A DNA stretch of 64,000 nucleotides from Heterotrichella gracilis (taxonomy: Eukaryota > Sar > Xanthophyceae > Tribonematales > Xanthonemataceae), in the NCBI GenBank assembly GCA_032358255.1, contig JAULBX010019190.1:1-64000 (forward strand). Direction: 5' to 3'. Position numbers and translations under genes: made by a program. Shown piece by piece: positions 1 through 13,769 of this stretch (its first letter is position 1; each line of letters starts with the position of its first letter). The notes beneath the pieces are model-generated. The model was not told where the DNA came from. It saw only the letters and a program-made list of their open reading frames with translations, and made no database searches.

Positions 1-1461
1 GGGAGAGGTGTGTACGGCACGACACGGGGACCTGAGACAGCTGACAAACCTTACTCAGTTGCGTGGCTCCCACTGTACATCATGATCATGGGCCCGCACA
101 GCTATGCGTGGGCTCTAGAGACGTTTGACTCACAATTCAAAGCGTGGACATTGTCTGCTCAGATCTCATATGTAACACAGTCTGCTGCCAAATTCATCAT
201 CGTCACGCAATGCGGTGGCTTGCCAATGACTTGCAAGCTTGCGGGGTAGATAACACTCACTGACAGTCTAGCCGCCGGCAAAGGGGACTGCTAGTGGCTA
301 TAGCTGTATATAATTAACTGTCACAGGCATGGCATACATGCAGGAGCTGGTGCTAAGCAGGCTTGGAATCTTAGCGGAGAAGACAAAAAAAGGTAAAAAT
401 AGGATTTATTGTGCAAACACTGTGGCACAGCACTAGCATGTGAAATCAGGCTTATGTCTATGATGCAGAGCAAACTATTGAACTATGTTATGGCGAATGC
501 AGCTCCACTCGGGATAATACCACAGTATGTAGGACGGCCGGTATCAACAAACAGGCCAATGCCACTGCCAGATCCGGACCGCCCGGCGCAGTCAATCAAC
601 TTTGGCTCAAAAAATAGCACAACCTGCACGAGGCACTGCGGATACCACCATGGTAGGTATAATAAACTTGGTGACAATACGCCGATGCAGCTAGCCGTCA
701 AGAGGGTGCACGATAACAATTGTGGTCCTGAAAACCCGGATATGTTGAATGACATGCTTAGTACGCATAAATACTGTACTGTATTATTTAATGGTTGCAC
801 GACACTGACTCAGGGGTGCGCAAACTGAACACCTATAACATTGCGGCATTCAACAGCCAAACTGAATTCAAGCCACTACGAAAACACACACGGCCATTTT
901 AAAACTTTTCTGAGGCCCAACAGGAAAGTCTAAATAATTTATTATTTAGATCTGGGCTGAATAGAACTAAAATCCAAACCTGACATGAACCAGGCATTGC
1001 ATGGATCGCATGAGGGCATCCTTAATTAATCACACAATTGCCCAGTCTATTATGGTAGTATATATACTTCCGTAATGCCCCTTTGGAAACTTCTGCGTGG
1101 GCTCTGGACAATGTAGCTGGACTCGCACTGCTCCAAGCCAAAAACAAATGCACACACACTCTGCAATCACACTGCATCACATGCACACTGCAAACCAGGC
1201 TGTTGAGCCACATGGCCTGCTGAGAAAACTTCTACTACGCAGTCTGAGAATTATCACATCAAGTCCACACCGTACTCTCGAGACAAGCATCACCAGTGTG
1301 TGTCGAACAGCGGCCTCCAAACTGAGTTGCATCCATCTGTGCCGTTCAGAATGCTTGACATGCGTGGCATCCCTGCCTGCCTTCCCTACCCCTACCGTTG
1401 AACCACTCCCAGTACGTACATTACTTGTTCCAATCCATTGCCTCGCTAGTTCTGCCAATCC
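1..1461. other. Intergenic or 3' flank, no gene seen
   Basis: No open frame here shows a recognisable domain, splice pattern or protein-like composition. The longest frames (for example 409-828) look like chance reading frames in AT-richer DNA. The right end probably contains the 3' UTR of the minus-strand kinase gene, whose stop codon is at 1462-1464. Confidence 0.5.
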
Positions 1462-4400
1462 TCACTGCCCCCCTCCTGGTGCTGGGGATGGCGCTCCGTT
1501 CCTCAGGGATCCAGACCTTGCCATCCGATCCCCATTTGCATGCTGACCCAGCAGTAGCTGCTGCGCCTGCAGGTCTGGCCGCGTGGGGGTGTCAGGGTGG
1601 TGCGCGCCCAAGGGGGAGTACCATCGGGTGAAGGACGGGGAAGGGGAGGGAGAATCGCCCAGCGTGATGTAAGCCTCTGGCAGGCCGCTGGCGCTTGCAA
1701 AGCTGTATAAGGGGGATATGATGAAATAGGTATGATATTGTGTGAATAAAAATGACGTACATGTACGACTGGGAATGCTGTTCACTGACCTGTAATTGAC
1801 TGCTTTACACATGGATGAATAATTTGTATGCTGCTATATACTTTCTTAATTGCAACCATCAGGCTGGACAGGAAGAGGAGTTAGAAATATGGAGGGCATT
1901 ACCTGTATGACTCGTCAACAGTGCTCGCTGAAAGGCTGCTCTGCAGGACCAGCCCAGTGCCACTGCCGCCTGGAAGGGGGAACAACAAAAGAGAGGGTTT
2001 AGAAGGTCATGCCGCGTGTTGCGCTTCATCTGATGCATAACTTATAGCGTGACGCATTGACAAAGGGCAACACAACACAACCCAGCAGTGTTGGAAAACA
2101 CAGACAGGCACTGGCAGGGCAACAACCAGGTCGACATGGCGTGGGTCACAACGTCACTTGACATGCAGCCCGCCCTGAGGGCAGCACCCAGTAAACCATG
2201 GTGTGGGTAACAGCATACCTGACAGGGCAGAGTCAGCAGGGGTGGTGCTTGACCCTGACGCACTGATGCTGGTCGAGGAGCGGGCCGGCAAGGCAGCCGA
2301 TTGGGAGCTGCTCATGGACCGAGATCCCTGTGATAGCCTTGGGGTTTGATCATCCTCGCTGAAACGCCCCATCTGCCACTGGGAGACGGCAAAGGGGCTC
2401 AACAGACCAGGTGCCCCTGTGGAATCGGCCCTGGGGATGGAGATGTAGAGGTCCGGGGGTGGGAGGTTCGCTGCGCTGCCATGCCGGCCAATGGCAGCGC
2501 TGCGCGGTGGCTTGCCAGGTGGCTCACCGCCGGTGGCGGGTGGCGGGTGGGATCTGGTGGGGGCTGCAGGCGCAGGCGCAGGAGTGGCATGACCCATCTG
2601 GACCTCCAGGAAGGGGTTTGGCATCTCGATGGAGCGCGCCAATTCAAAGGAAAGCGCACTTGCGCCAGATGTGCCCCGATCCAGGCTGAGATCCATGCTC
2701 CCGCTCCCGCTGCGCAGGCTACCATACCTCCCTTGCTGCGCCAGCTGCCCAGAGCGCCTGCGCACCACTCCCTGGGATGCCCCTCCCGTTGCTGGGGATA
2801 GCAAAGAGGAGGCTGGGGATCCAGAAATCCTGCCGCCTGTGCTCCCCTCACGGCTGCTCCCCACCTCCTCAACTGTGGGGAGCTGGTAGGAGGATCCTGG
2901 TCCCCGGAAGCGGCCAAAAACCGCCAAGCTCTGCATTTCCAGGTCGCCAGGGACACCCAGCCCCACCCCAGGGCTGCCATGCATGGGTGGGGGAGAAGAA
3001 GCCTGAGGATGGGTGCCATTTTTGGGGATCCCGGTGGGGACCCCAGCCATCCCAAACTGCAGGGTGGGTGGACCTCCCACAGGCGGATCCTCCCCGGGGC
3101 GTGACGACAGCGCAGCTGCCGATTGGAGGGTCTCCAGAATGGATGGGCTGGGGTGCGCCTGGGGACTGCGCACAGGGGTCATTACCTCCCCTTTGCCCCT
3201 CACATGCGACCCCCAGGAGCCAGGCCCGGTGCTGAACGGGGGGGAGAAGGGAGCAGGAATCAAGGGGAAGGGGCCACCCTCCGCCTGCATGGGCGAGCAC
3301 AAGGGGGAGCTGGCCCCACCTGCCGCCTCGCTGCACCCTGCACTCGACCTTCCCCCGCCGCTGGACTGGGGCCCCAAACCCTGGGCCAGGGCTTGCTCTC
3401 GGTAGATGTCTCGCAGGTATGCGATAATTTCTGTGGCTGAGGGGCGGGTGTCTGGGTCTGCGTCAAGACACAGGGACATGAGGGCCACGATCTCCTCGGG
3501 GGCCTCCTGGGGAACCCTGCAGTGGGGGGTTAGGGTTTAGCAATTAGGGTGTAAGGGTTTCGGGTTGAAGGTCTTTGTGTGAAGGGAAGGATGTTGTGCG
3601 GGGTGGTAGCCAGACTTGTTCAAACTGATCTGCAGTGACCCAAATCCCTAGGGTTTGGTCCATTAGGGTTAGCCCCACCCTGCCTGCCACCGACCCACCC
3701 AAGCAACATTTCAACACACAGCACATGCGTTGCACCTTCTTCCCCCCCTTTACGACACCACGCCACACATGCCCATTACACTCATGCCCCTGCCCTCCCT
3801 CCCCCTACCCCCCCACCTGATCCCACGCAGCCTCCCCCTCTCCGGCCGCTCCCCTGTCACCACCTCCCACAGCACCACACCATAGCTGTACACGTCAGCC
3901 TTCTCGGTGCACCTACCACCCAGCAGCAGCTCAGGCGCCGCCCACACAAAGGTGCCCACGTAGTCGCCCTGTGCGTTGTGGAATAAAAAGATATGACACA
4001 CTTATATTCTGATTTGCCTTATTCATATTACTGTTGACAGATGCATCGCAGGGATGCAGAGATAATATAAGCAGCGCAAGGTCTGCTGGTACTTGGAATT
4101 TACGACTTACTGCTCCTCTGGCTGTACTGCTAGAACGCATGTAAGGAGAGATCTAAATTTATCACTTCTAATTGATATGTAAATGATAGAGGGGGTAAAA
4201 TGCATTTTGATTGCATTTTACCCCATCTGAATCATGAGGGCGTTGTTTTTGGAATTCTCAAGACAAAGAAAAAAGCAGCCTAGCTGTACAGTTTTCAAAT
4301 GACTCTACTTGCATCATATTAACAAGATAAAAGACAAAAATAGCCTAAAATATAAAGATAATCATGCTGAAAATAAACACAAATAAGAAATCAAAGAAAG

Positions 4401-7400
4401 ACTAAATCCAGATATTCCAAACGAGTTCTTGCGTGACCCTACCTGCGCATCATGGTGTGTATCCAGCACTCGGGCCATGCCCACATCTGCAATCTTGGCT
4501 GTGCCATCCGGTGCCAGCATGACATTGGGCGACTTGAGGTCGAGGTGGACCACCCTCCGGGAGTGCAGGAAGGCCAGGCCACGAGCAACATCCACTGCCA
4601 CCTTGCGGCCCCTGCGGGGGGAGCGCGCATACCCAAGCTTACTAAGGGACTTGTATACGGTAGTATAATACCCCGTGATGGTAGGAACTCCATGCTAATT
4701 GTGTAAGGGCACCCACTGCCAGCACCAACCACCGATATAAAATGGGCAACAAGATATGAAGAGTCCTATTGTATGTTACTACCCTCGACTATAAACACCA
4801 CAAAAGCTGTTACATGCAGGCACAAGGAAAACCTCCAAGGGCCAGTATGTGGGCCTGTGGCCCTCTAACTACGCCTCGGTGCGTTCCATTTTTTTCTTTC
4901 CTTCTTCCGTGCCGTGGCGAGGTTGCTGGGGTAGAGTTGGTTCCAACGCGGAAAGTGGGACAGGGGTGGAAGAAACCGCATCACTAAACAGTAATAATTA
5001 CCACAACTAGAACGCAATGCCATTACCACCAGCACCAGCACCACCCACCTCTTGTACCAGGTAATCTTCCTAGTGAACACCGCGTTCCACAGGTTCCCCC
5101 CCGCCATGTACTCCGTGACCAATAGTATCTCCCCCTGGTCAAGGCAGGCACCCAGGAACAGGACCACATTGGTGTGGCGGCAGGCCTTCAGGATGGCGAC
5201 CTGTAGGGGGGATAATGATGAGTACCTTGAGGATTCATGAGCACAAACATGAGCATAAACAGCCTAATAATGAGCTTAAACAATGATGAAGCAATTGACT
5301 GAAATAGGTGTCTCAGGAACAGGACCACGCTGGTGTGGCGGCACGCCTTGAGGATGCGATCCAGCAGGGGAATGATGATATACTCGAGCCCCCCCATCCT
5401 CCCCCTCTTCCTTTTTCTGATGTGTTTCCTTGTGGGCAAAAGCCGTGACACACTGTGCAACACGGATCAGCGCAAGGCAGAACTGCAGCCATATCGTAAC
5501 CCAATACGGCGCACAGCTACCTACTTCCATGCACACCGCCTGCATGGAACGACGCTAGCTGCCTGAGTAGTCACGGTGCAGGGTGTTACTAGGGTTGTGG
5601 TTAGGGTTTATCCTGCGCACCTCCCGCATGAACTCCAGCTGCTGCCTTGGGTCCCTGTCATACAGCGCCTTCACCGCTACCGGCTGGGCCTGGTTCCAAA
5701 TGGCCTTGTACACCTGGGGGGTTTAGGGTATTTAGGGTTGAGCGCTTAGGGTTTAGGGTTTATGGGCTGGGCCTGATTCTAAAAAGCCCTGTACACCTGG
5801 GGATGAGGGTTTACTTTTAGGGTCTAGCGTTTCAGCAGTTAGAAATTACGGGCTTGGCTTGGTTTCAAATGGTTTGTACACCGGGGGGGCAGGGCGTGCG
5901 CTTATAGGGTTGTATCTGCCAGGGTTTAGGGTTTAGGGGTTAAGGGGTAGGCCTGGTTCCAGATGGCATTGCACACATGGAGAAAAGGGGAGTAAGGGCA
6001 AGAGGGAGGGAGGCACATGGAATTGACGACATCACATCCACACAAAGACCAGCCAGCGCCCCATTCGATTTGAGTATTAGCAACAAATTCCCCCTTTTTG
6101 CTTTACCTTTCCTACTCCTCCTGTGCCCAGCACCACCCTCCCTCCATCTGGCCCAATGTTGAAGTCCAGCTCAGCAGGTGAGATATCCCAATCAAAGTTG
6201 ATGTGCAGCTGGGCCAGGATGGATGAGGAGGACTCGTTGGAGTTGTAGCGCCCAAGGGAGGAGGTTCCCTATGGAAAACAAAAGGGGTTGATCTATGGAG
6301 ATGTTGCAGCAAAGGAGAAAACAATCCAAGAAAGAACGGGGATGATTCATTTAATGAAGTTAGTAAAGAGGAGGGCAGCACCCTCTGCAGTCCCCTACCG
6401 CCATTTCCCCTCCCACTCACCGGTGATCCGCCCCCTCCTCCTTCCCTCCCCCCTCCCCCTCCTCGCTCCCTCCCCCCTCCCCCTCCTCCCTCCCTCCCCC
6501 CACCCGCCTGCTGCGCCCACCACTCGTCCATCAGCGCCCCCTCAGGGGAGGGGGGCTGCACCTCCATTGACACGATGTTGGAGTCATAACACTGGTAATC
6601 AGGAGAGGCAGACATGAAGTCTGTTGAGCTTGTGGAGGTGTATCTGGGGATGCGCAGCGGGGGTGGCGTGGATCCCGAGGCCATGGAATGGCCCCTGGAG
6701 AGGGGGTGGGGTGGCAGGGGGGGGAGCTCGGTGCTGGCGGAGGTTGATGGGGAGCGCCGCCCTGCGGGGTTGGGAGCAAGATTTTTTATTATGAGATAAA
6801 CAGCGACATTCCTCATTGACAATACAGAAACCAGGTTGATGGGGACCGGCGCTGCGCGGTTTCGGAGGGTTAACTTGGCAAATGCACGCACAGGCAACAG
6901 GTGCTTGCACTGCCCATCACAACCACCACCATCATCACTGCCAATCACATCCACAAAACAATCACAACAACTGTCACAATTGCAATGACACACACAAACA
7001 CAACCCGACTTACTGCTCATGGTAAGCGAGAACTGGGACAGCTCGCTGGGCAGCGACGACATGCGGAACACCCCCGAGGCAGCAGCCAGCGCGCTCTTGC
7101 CACCTGGCGACCCATAGGGCGAAACCATGGTGACAGGGCTAGGCAGGGACAGCAAGGGAGTCCTAGCAGATGGTGATGCATCCCCCGCTGACCGCCTGCG
7201 TGCGCTGTATGTGAGTTTGTTGCCTGGCGCGGGGGTCTGCATCCCCAAGCTGTTGGCGCGGCTGGGGGCGGAGTCCGAGTGGCTTCGGGAGAGGTTGAGG
7301 GTGGTGTGGGGGGCCGGGGACCGGGGGGAGGTGATGTCGCGGGCGCTGCCGGTGGGTGTGGATGGTGGGGAGTCGGGGATGGTGATGGAGCTGCTGGCGC

Positions 7401-10400
7401 TGCTATGCAGCTGGGCACAGGGGGTGTCGGCCGGGTGGAGGTTGGTGCCGGTCTGCAAGCGCCACAAGATCACAACAAATGTAGGGAAATATAATGGCAA
7501 TAAAATAGATGTAATCATGAAAAATTCCCTTTCTCATCAGCAGTGCGCCACAGGAGAACACAATATCGCTATTGAAGGGCGTGCAAGTGAAGAGATGACA
7601 GACTGTGGGACGGCAGAGTGAAGGATTTCTAAGCGCTAGGTTCAAGAAACTCATGTAGAAATCACTTCCATGATGACACGGATGCCACCTTGTTGCAAAT
7701 GCACCAATGATAGCAAATCTTGAGACGCACCGCGGATCGCTTTGGCTTCTGCTGCACTGCACTGTGCGGCTCAGCCAGATGTGCAGGGCGCCTGCGCAGC
7801 CTCTTCTTGTGCAGCGTAACCAGCAACGCAGCTGCAATTGTCATTAGTGCAGCAATCCCCACCGCAATCCCTGCAATGGCTCCAGCAGAAAGGCTGCCTG
7901 CACCACCCACAAGGCAGAGTGAGGCTGCCCCTTCCCTTTTGTGAGTTTTTCTGAGCAGTGGGTAGCGGCAATCATTAATATGGCAGTAGGAGTGGCATGG
8001 ATGCACTACAGCCTGTGTAGATAAAGTAAATTAATTTTAAAATGCACAAGACCATGTGTGATGGTTGTGGGGGCTAGGTACGAGGCGCAAAGCAGTTTAC
8101 CGCCTCAATGACCAGTACTTTCTCACAGCAATGCACACATAAATTGTAATGTTGTCTGTTCACAGGCTTTTCACCGCACCTGATGGGGACGGTGCAGGTG
8201 GGGCCCCACTGGAAAGCTGCAGGTTGCTGGCTCTGCTGCCCACGTTTTCCATGCGAGGTGTGACAACTGCCTTCAGCTGGACGTTAGCGTCCGGCATCCC
8301 GCTCACAGAGGTGGCGTTGGAGACCAGCCCTGCTGGCACAGGGAGACCTGGGATAGGATTACGGATTAAAGTTTGATATCTAGTTTGCTCGAGCAACACA
8401 GATTGCAACCCTGCTCTAAGATGGTGCATCTGCTGGATGCTCAAATCAAGCAAGCAGGCTGATCATTGACAGAACAATGTTATATCAAATTAGTCACTTG
8501 TGATATTAGTATATACCTGGGACACCTGCGGCATGCAACTTGCTCCTGTTTAACACCAGGTCCTCAAGTTGCTGAAGGACAGCTTGCGAGCTGAGGCGCT
8601 GGGCAGCTGCTACCAAGGTGTCTACGCCCTGTGCAGTCAAGGTGTACTGGACAGAGGCTGTGTGGGGCTGGAAGAACACCACAGCAGTGGTTGGGAATGG
8701 GGGCTCAGAGGCATTGAAAGGGACCCAGGAGATGCGCCCATGCTCGCCTGCGTTGATGGTGGAGTGAAGGAGGAGGAAGATCTGCTGCTGGGTGCTGTTG
8801 CCGATGCTGGTGAGGTTTCCAACACCTGAAAAAGAACCACCACTGGCATGGGCAGCTGTCGGAGGCCACACATCCCAGCTTCTAGGAGAGCTGCCGTTGG
8901 ATGCAGTCTGCTCTGAGCAGTTGGCAGTTGTTGTCTCAACCAGCTGTTGCACCACATCAGCAGTGGAGTTGAGCTGGACAGGGATCCCGTCCACTGTCGT
9001 CCAGCTGGTTTTGGGGGAAGCCTCCACCACAGTCACAGACACCACCAGGGTTGGGGACGCCAATGCAGGAAAAGACACATCTCGGTTTACTGCACCATAC
9101 ACACCACAACTAAGGTAAAGCTGAGGAGATATCATGTACAACTTGTCAAAATATCAAGCATGATGCATAAACAAAGCATTAAGCGCGTTCAGACCAAGGC
9201 CTTCCTGACTGCCATTAAATCATTATGCTTGCAAGTGTGGAAGACCCGCATGAATTTCTCAGATCAGTACATTACTTGAACAATCAAAGTGCAGTGCTTC
9301 AAGGTTGATCGCGTCGCTTGTACAACCGTTGCAGTAGTCCCATGCCCCCTGATCGTCATGGGATGGCGCCTCCTTGCATGTGTCTTCCATCACATAGCAC
9401 CTAAAGCATCAGAAAATGGCATTTTGATCTTGAAATTTAACACTCAGGAACAACTGGCATATGGTGATCGACTCGTTAGTAACAAACGGTCCCCTGGGGA
9501 CCAAAAGATGCACAATCAGGCTGGTGTAAAACATGCTTTTCATGCTGCCAGCCATCAGATGAACTTCTCTTGCGCATTGCAATTGCTGGCATGGTACAAC
9601 CTGGCGCAATGGTCATCCTGGCCTGCTGCAACAATTTAACATGCTGACAGGCACTGACTCAGGTGTCACATAAAAAACTTGCGCGCCGGAAGGGCGTCAA
9701 ACAGCTCCCTTAGGCTAACCACTGAAAACATGCTGTGCTTTTGCAACTTTGAAAGTGCTAATAACGCTACATTAACTCAAGTCCCAAGAAAGGCCTGCCA
9801 GCCAAGCACCACCAAGCTGTGCAGTTATTTGCAAGTGACTTACCAAGGGCTGTTTCTGTTCATCAGTCCAGCCGCACCGCACATGCCGGCAAAGGACAGC
9901 GTCCTGCCCTGCATGGTCACGTTGTACATCGGCTGGCACACGCAGCCTTTGCGGGTGGTCCCGGCATCCAGTGAGCGGGTGTCTCCAGGCGCGTTGCAGT
10001 AGTCAAAGCTGCCTCCCTCGTCAGCAAAGCTCAGTGTTTTGCAGAGGGGTTGCTGCACGTAGCACCAGGGGCGTGTCTTGCCATTGCTTGCGGGTGCGCA
10101 GGTGCCGTTGAAGGACTGCACCAGCCCCTGGTCATCTGTGAAGCTCCAGAAGGGGGCGCAGGGGCACTGGCAGTTCTGGCATGAGCAGCGGAACTGGATG
10201 CCGCGGAGGACTGCAGGCTGGCCAGGTGTGTACACTCGCATGCCTGACACCTGTATGGAGAACGAAGTTTAAATTAACATTATTATGATTGAATTAAATT
10301 TATCATTAAATCAGTACCCGCCGCGGCCCCTTAAAAACCATAGGCAACAACGATAGGAGCATGGGCAGCATCCTTGCATCAGAGGTGTGCAGAGCATGCA

Positions 10401-12198
10401 CGCCGCGTGGCAACAATGCAGAAATATGGCAATGATATGCGGAAACAATTTGGAATAATATGCAGAAACAAGACAAGCTCACTAAATGCAGCACGATCCC
10501 TGGGGCGCACCTTCATTGAGCTTGGACAGAAATCGACAAAGCTGTCCCCAGTGAGTGCGCCCATTGAGAAGAAATTGACAATCATGTCCTCAGTGGCACC
10601 CAGCTCAACCGTGCCTGTCCCCTCCAAGCTGCTTATTGTAGCATTCGGCATTTCAACCACCACATCGGGGTCTATACCGCTGACACCAGCCACCGGCAAT
10701 GTTGTTCCATCGCTGCAATCAATACAATGAGCCAAATTAGCAATATGCCGTGGATATATTTGGGTCAGTTCATGACAAATCCAGAAGTACAGCCAAGATT
10801 GCCGTCACCCTTTCTGGACATGGAATAGACCATACACACACATGCGAGTGAAAAAGCAAGCTCCAACAACTGCCCTTCCATGGTATACTGTGGTGGGGGT
10901 CTCACCTGCACTGGGGTTGGATGGAGAGCACAAGCCGGGACGCTAGTGTGGTGTTGGTTTTGGCTGTAATCGTGCTGTTGCCTGGCGCTGCTTGACCAAC
11001 TAGTGGCTGGTAGTGAGCAATGCCAGTGGAGATGTGCCAAGCCGTGACGAAGGCAGTCCCAGGGCACAGGGACTCGTAGAACCCCAGGACACTGTTTTCT
11101 GGCAAAGGCTGATTGCCATGCCAGGGTAGCCATATTTCAAAGGTGCTGCCAGGGAGTGTGCTGCGGCAAACACAGCAAAAACACTATTTCAATAAAGTGG
11201 CAAAAACTGAGTTTTAATGAAGTGGCTTCTGGTCCGCCGTGGCAGTTTCATATCATGTCAAGGCAGTTGCTATTAGCCCCCATGCGTTCAAGGACTAAAC
11301 AGGGTTACAGCCAAGGTTGAACCAAGTTACCACTATTGTGCAAACAATCCACCTGCCCCAAAATCCGTACAGCATGACTGCGTGCGCATGGGCTGTTACA
11401 ACAGCCACCGTGATAGGGGGCCTAAGCAATGCACTGCCACGCACGGTACAAGGGTGTGCGCGTTGTTAAAGGCAGGTGCAATCACACTCGAGGAATGCAC
11501 CAGGGAGTGGGGGGGTTGGCTACTGTGCACACATCACCCAGCCGCCTGCGCACATCATACACATGATTGCATGGCCTGTTGGAATCACACAGGCGTCCCT
11601 GTGACCGGTGGCTAAGCAACGCATGCATGGCACAGGGACCCTGTATAACACTGCCGTAACAGTGTCCCAGTACTAGCTGTGCAATCGAATTTGCATGCAT
11701 GCATATGACAACCAGCACCAGCACATGTGCAAGCAGGCTAGCCTGAACCATATGCATACCTTTTCCCTCCCACAGTGGGTGGGTGTGCAGCCATCACCAG
11801 CCATGTGTGGCTGCTGCCAGTGTCCCATTGCTCCCAGAGTGACAGTATACAGACGACCAGTGATAACTTGAAGACTATTTTCTGCTGCCCACTGCTGAGA
11901 TAAATTAAGCTGCAAGCTGCAAACCCCATTGCCAGTTCCTCGAGCAGCTGCTGTTCTCAAGCAGCCTCATAACTCGAATATGTACCTGCCTCGCGCATCT
12001 TACACAATCGCCCACCGCCGTGGCACACTGCCAGCAGAGGTTGGGACACCCGTGCGTTCCAGTGAGGTTACAGCTCGCTGCGTCACTGTGACAGGGAACT
12101 CTGACGCGTGAACTCTCACAACGGTCGCAGTCAGTCCAGTCGCACAGCAGCCTTACCCCCTGGAACACAGCATCCCATGCCGTCACGGTTGTGAACAC
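1462..12198 (-). CDS. Receptor-like TKL-type protein kinase, multi-exon, 5' end unresolved
   Basis: A single-pass membrane kinase that should phosphorylate Ser/Thr (or Tyr) in response to an extracellular signal. Exons I could phase (minus strand): 10511-10712, 9844-10250, 8517-9109, 8180-8347, 7731-7897, 7014-7452, 6421-6761, 6107-6268, 5621-5713, 5049-5200, 4443-4611, 3817-3968, 2219-3516, 1903-1969, 1462-1702. Less certain ectodomain exons are 11986-12198, 11760-11894 and 10916-11160, where phases do not all agree. The ectodomain is Cys-rich with Asn glycosylation sequons and a PWCYVQQPLC segment recalling kringle/fibronectin-II modules. The membrane span (AGAIAGIAVGIAALMTIAAA) is in 7731-7897 and is followed by basic residues. 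The kinase has GTGGVGKVYKA, VAVK, HLDLKSPN, DVG in place of DFG, and WAAPELLL. A long Ser/Pro-rich tail follows. No start codon or signal peptide was found; it may lie at 12200-13000. Confidence 0.8.
5280..5375 (-). repeat. Exon echo in kinase intron
   Basis: This intronic stretch repeats, with a few changes, the upstream edge of kinase exon 5049-5200. Both copies encode the ACRHT(N/S)VVLFL segment. It lies between that exon and exon 5621-5713, and its acceptor region is altered, so it is probably not spliced in. Confidence 0.7.
5682..5985 (-). repeat. Four-copy exon-edge array with TTTAGGG-type spacers
   Basis: The 5' edge of kinase exon 5621-5713 (VYKAIWNQAQP) is at 5682-5720 and recurs in decaying form at about 5763-5803, 5849-5890 and 5947-5982. 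Each copy keeps the remains of the CAG/GTGTAC acceptor junction. Blocks of TTTAGGG-like heptamers and variants separate the copies. Confidence 0.7.
6425..6520 (-). repeat. Low-complexity Gly-rich coding tract
   Basis: A GGGAGG-type purine tract on the minus strand encodes a run of Gly with Arg/Glu in the kinase juxtamembrane linker (exon 6421-6761). It probably varies in length between strains. Confidence 0.6.
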
Positions 12199-13750
12199 CT
12201 ATTCCATCTGGAGCAATGCCTGTGCATGCACAGCCGACACCACACAGTACGCTAATGAACGACAACTTGTGAGTTGAAAGGTGCAACGCTATCGATAGTC
12301 TGTCTACTCCCTCTGGTACAGAAGAAGAAGGTCTCATGGAAGGACATACCACCCAATATGCTTTCCATGCATGGGGCCACAAAGTGCACCAGTTTAACCC
12401 AACTTGGCAAGTGCTGGTTCACCAGGGCCCGCCAAGCTCACCTCCTCCAGACTCTGAATGGTCACTCAGGCCGACGTCTCAGATTCAATTATGCTCCAAG
12501 ACCCCTCTTTGAGGTTCAACACCAGCTTGAATTCTGGCGCACAGGTTGTGAGATACACATACTTGTAGAAGTCGTGATAATGTCGACAGCCTTTCAGCCC
12601 GACTTGAAGGCTTGACCTGCGTCGTCCTTTTTGGCCCCACCGGGTGCTTGTGGGCTCTTTGACAAACACGGCAAGGGTGATGTTTCAGCGTCGCAGGGAG
12701 AGACGTGCATCGCCCCACGTGGTCAATCAAAGCATTTGTAAATCCCGTCAGATCTTCAAATCCCAGTGCACATGGGTATATCAGCAGTGCAAACCGCCTT
12801 TTGACCTACTCAGGCTCAAATGCAAGAACCAGCACTACATGTATGACAGGAGCACCCTGAGGCTCCCAGTGGCTGTTTTCCACCAGTAGGGTGCACAGGA
12901 AAGAAAGTCACACAGGCATTCAATTTGAAGAACTTCTTGGCATTCAATTTGAAGAACTTCTTGGCAGAAAGACAGAAAGAATTTAAAGGGGACGCACAAA
13001 GCCCTTAGGGGGGCTGGCCCACTGGCTGGCACCAGGGCACCAGCATAAGATCTAGGAGGACTCTTGAGGCAAGCCTCCCCTGGATAACTTTCACCGCTTG
13101 TTGCAGACTGAGTTAAAAGACTAGCCAGGGAACACAGTGGTGACTGAGGCACAGACTGTACATGCTGGGTGCCTGTCAGCATGATGCCGCATCCCATTGG
13201 GCCATTACACCATGGCATGCAATGCAGTGCGCGATATGGTGTAGCCATGTGCCATCCAGATGCCCGTCAAGCTTAGCGTCAGCAATGCACAAAAGCTTGT
13301 GTTAGTTACAGTACCTTTGGTTAACCCCCATAGGGCATTGCAACATACTCTAAAGTGAATCAAACCTTGTAGCAAGGGCGGGAAAGGAAGAGGCTCTCGC
13401 ATGTGCAGCGGATAATTAGCCCCCTTGGCAATGCTGTATTACGAGCACAATTGAACTAGTTTTGTAATGCAAGCACAACCAACCACATGTGCGCCAAGTC
13501 AATTGTGACAGGTGGGCCAAGCCACATCCCCAAAATATTTCACGTGCCACACCACCCAATCGCCAACATTGCTTGATAAGCCCTTCTATAAATACCATTG
13601 TCATGTCAATTACCAGCACTTGAGCGCGCTGCCATATGTGTGCATGGGGCCACACAGCAGGCCCCTGTTGGCCCCAATCACCACCCTCAACCAGCACTTA
13701 TCCCATAGGATACAACCCTCCCAGGCAGTCCGCCAACTAAAATGCCACAG
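12199..13750. other. Gap, possible 5' part of kinase gene, no firm gene
   Basis: The minus strand at 12466-12669 has a short protein-like segment (YKYVYLTTCAPEFKLVLNL) that could be an upstream ectodomain exon of the kinase, but I could not join it with good splice sites. A 24-base direct repeat occurs twice in a row near 12915-12965. Nothing else is supportable. Confidence 0.35.
12915..12966. repeat. 24-base tandem duplication
   Basis: The block gcattcaatttgaagaact plus the next few bases occurs twice head to tail without change. It looks like a recent slippage or tandem duplication event in non-coding DNA. Confidence 0.85.
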
Positions 13751-13769
13751 GACGCCAGGCACCAAGAAT

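Noticed and set aside
409-828. Open frame of 139 codons at the left edge
   Set aside because: No domain, no neighbouring exons with matching phase, and the opposite strand is also open over the same stretch.
6112-7518. 468-codon uninterrupted minus-strand frame in the kinase gene
   Set aside because: Only parts of it are exons; the open frame crosses two introns with good splice sites, including CAG/GTAAGT-type junctions.
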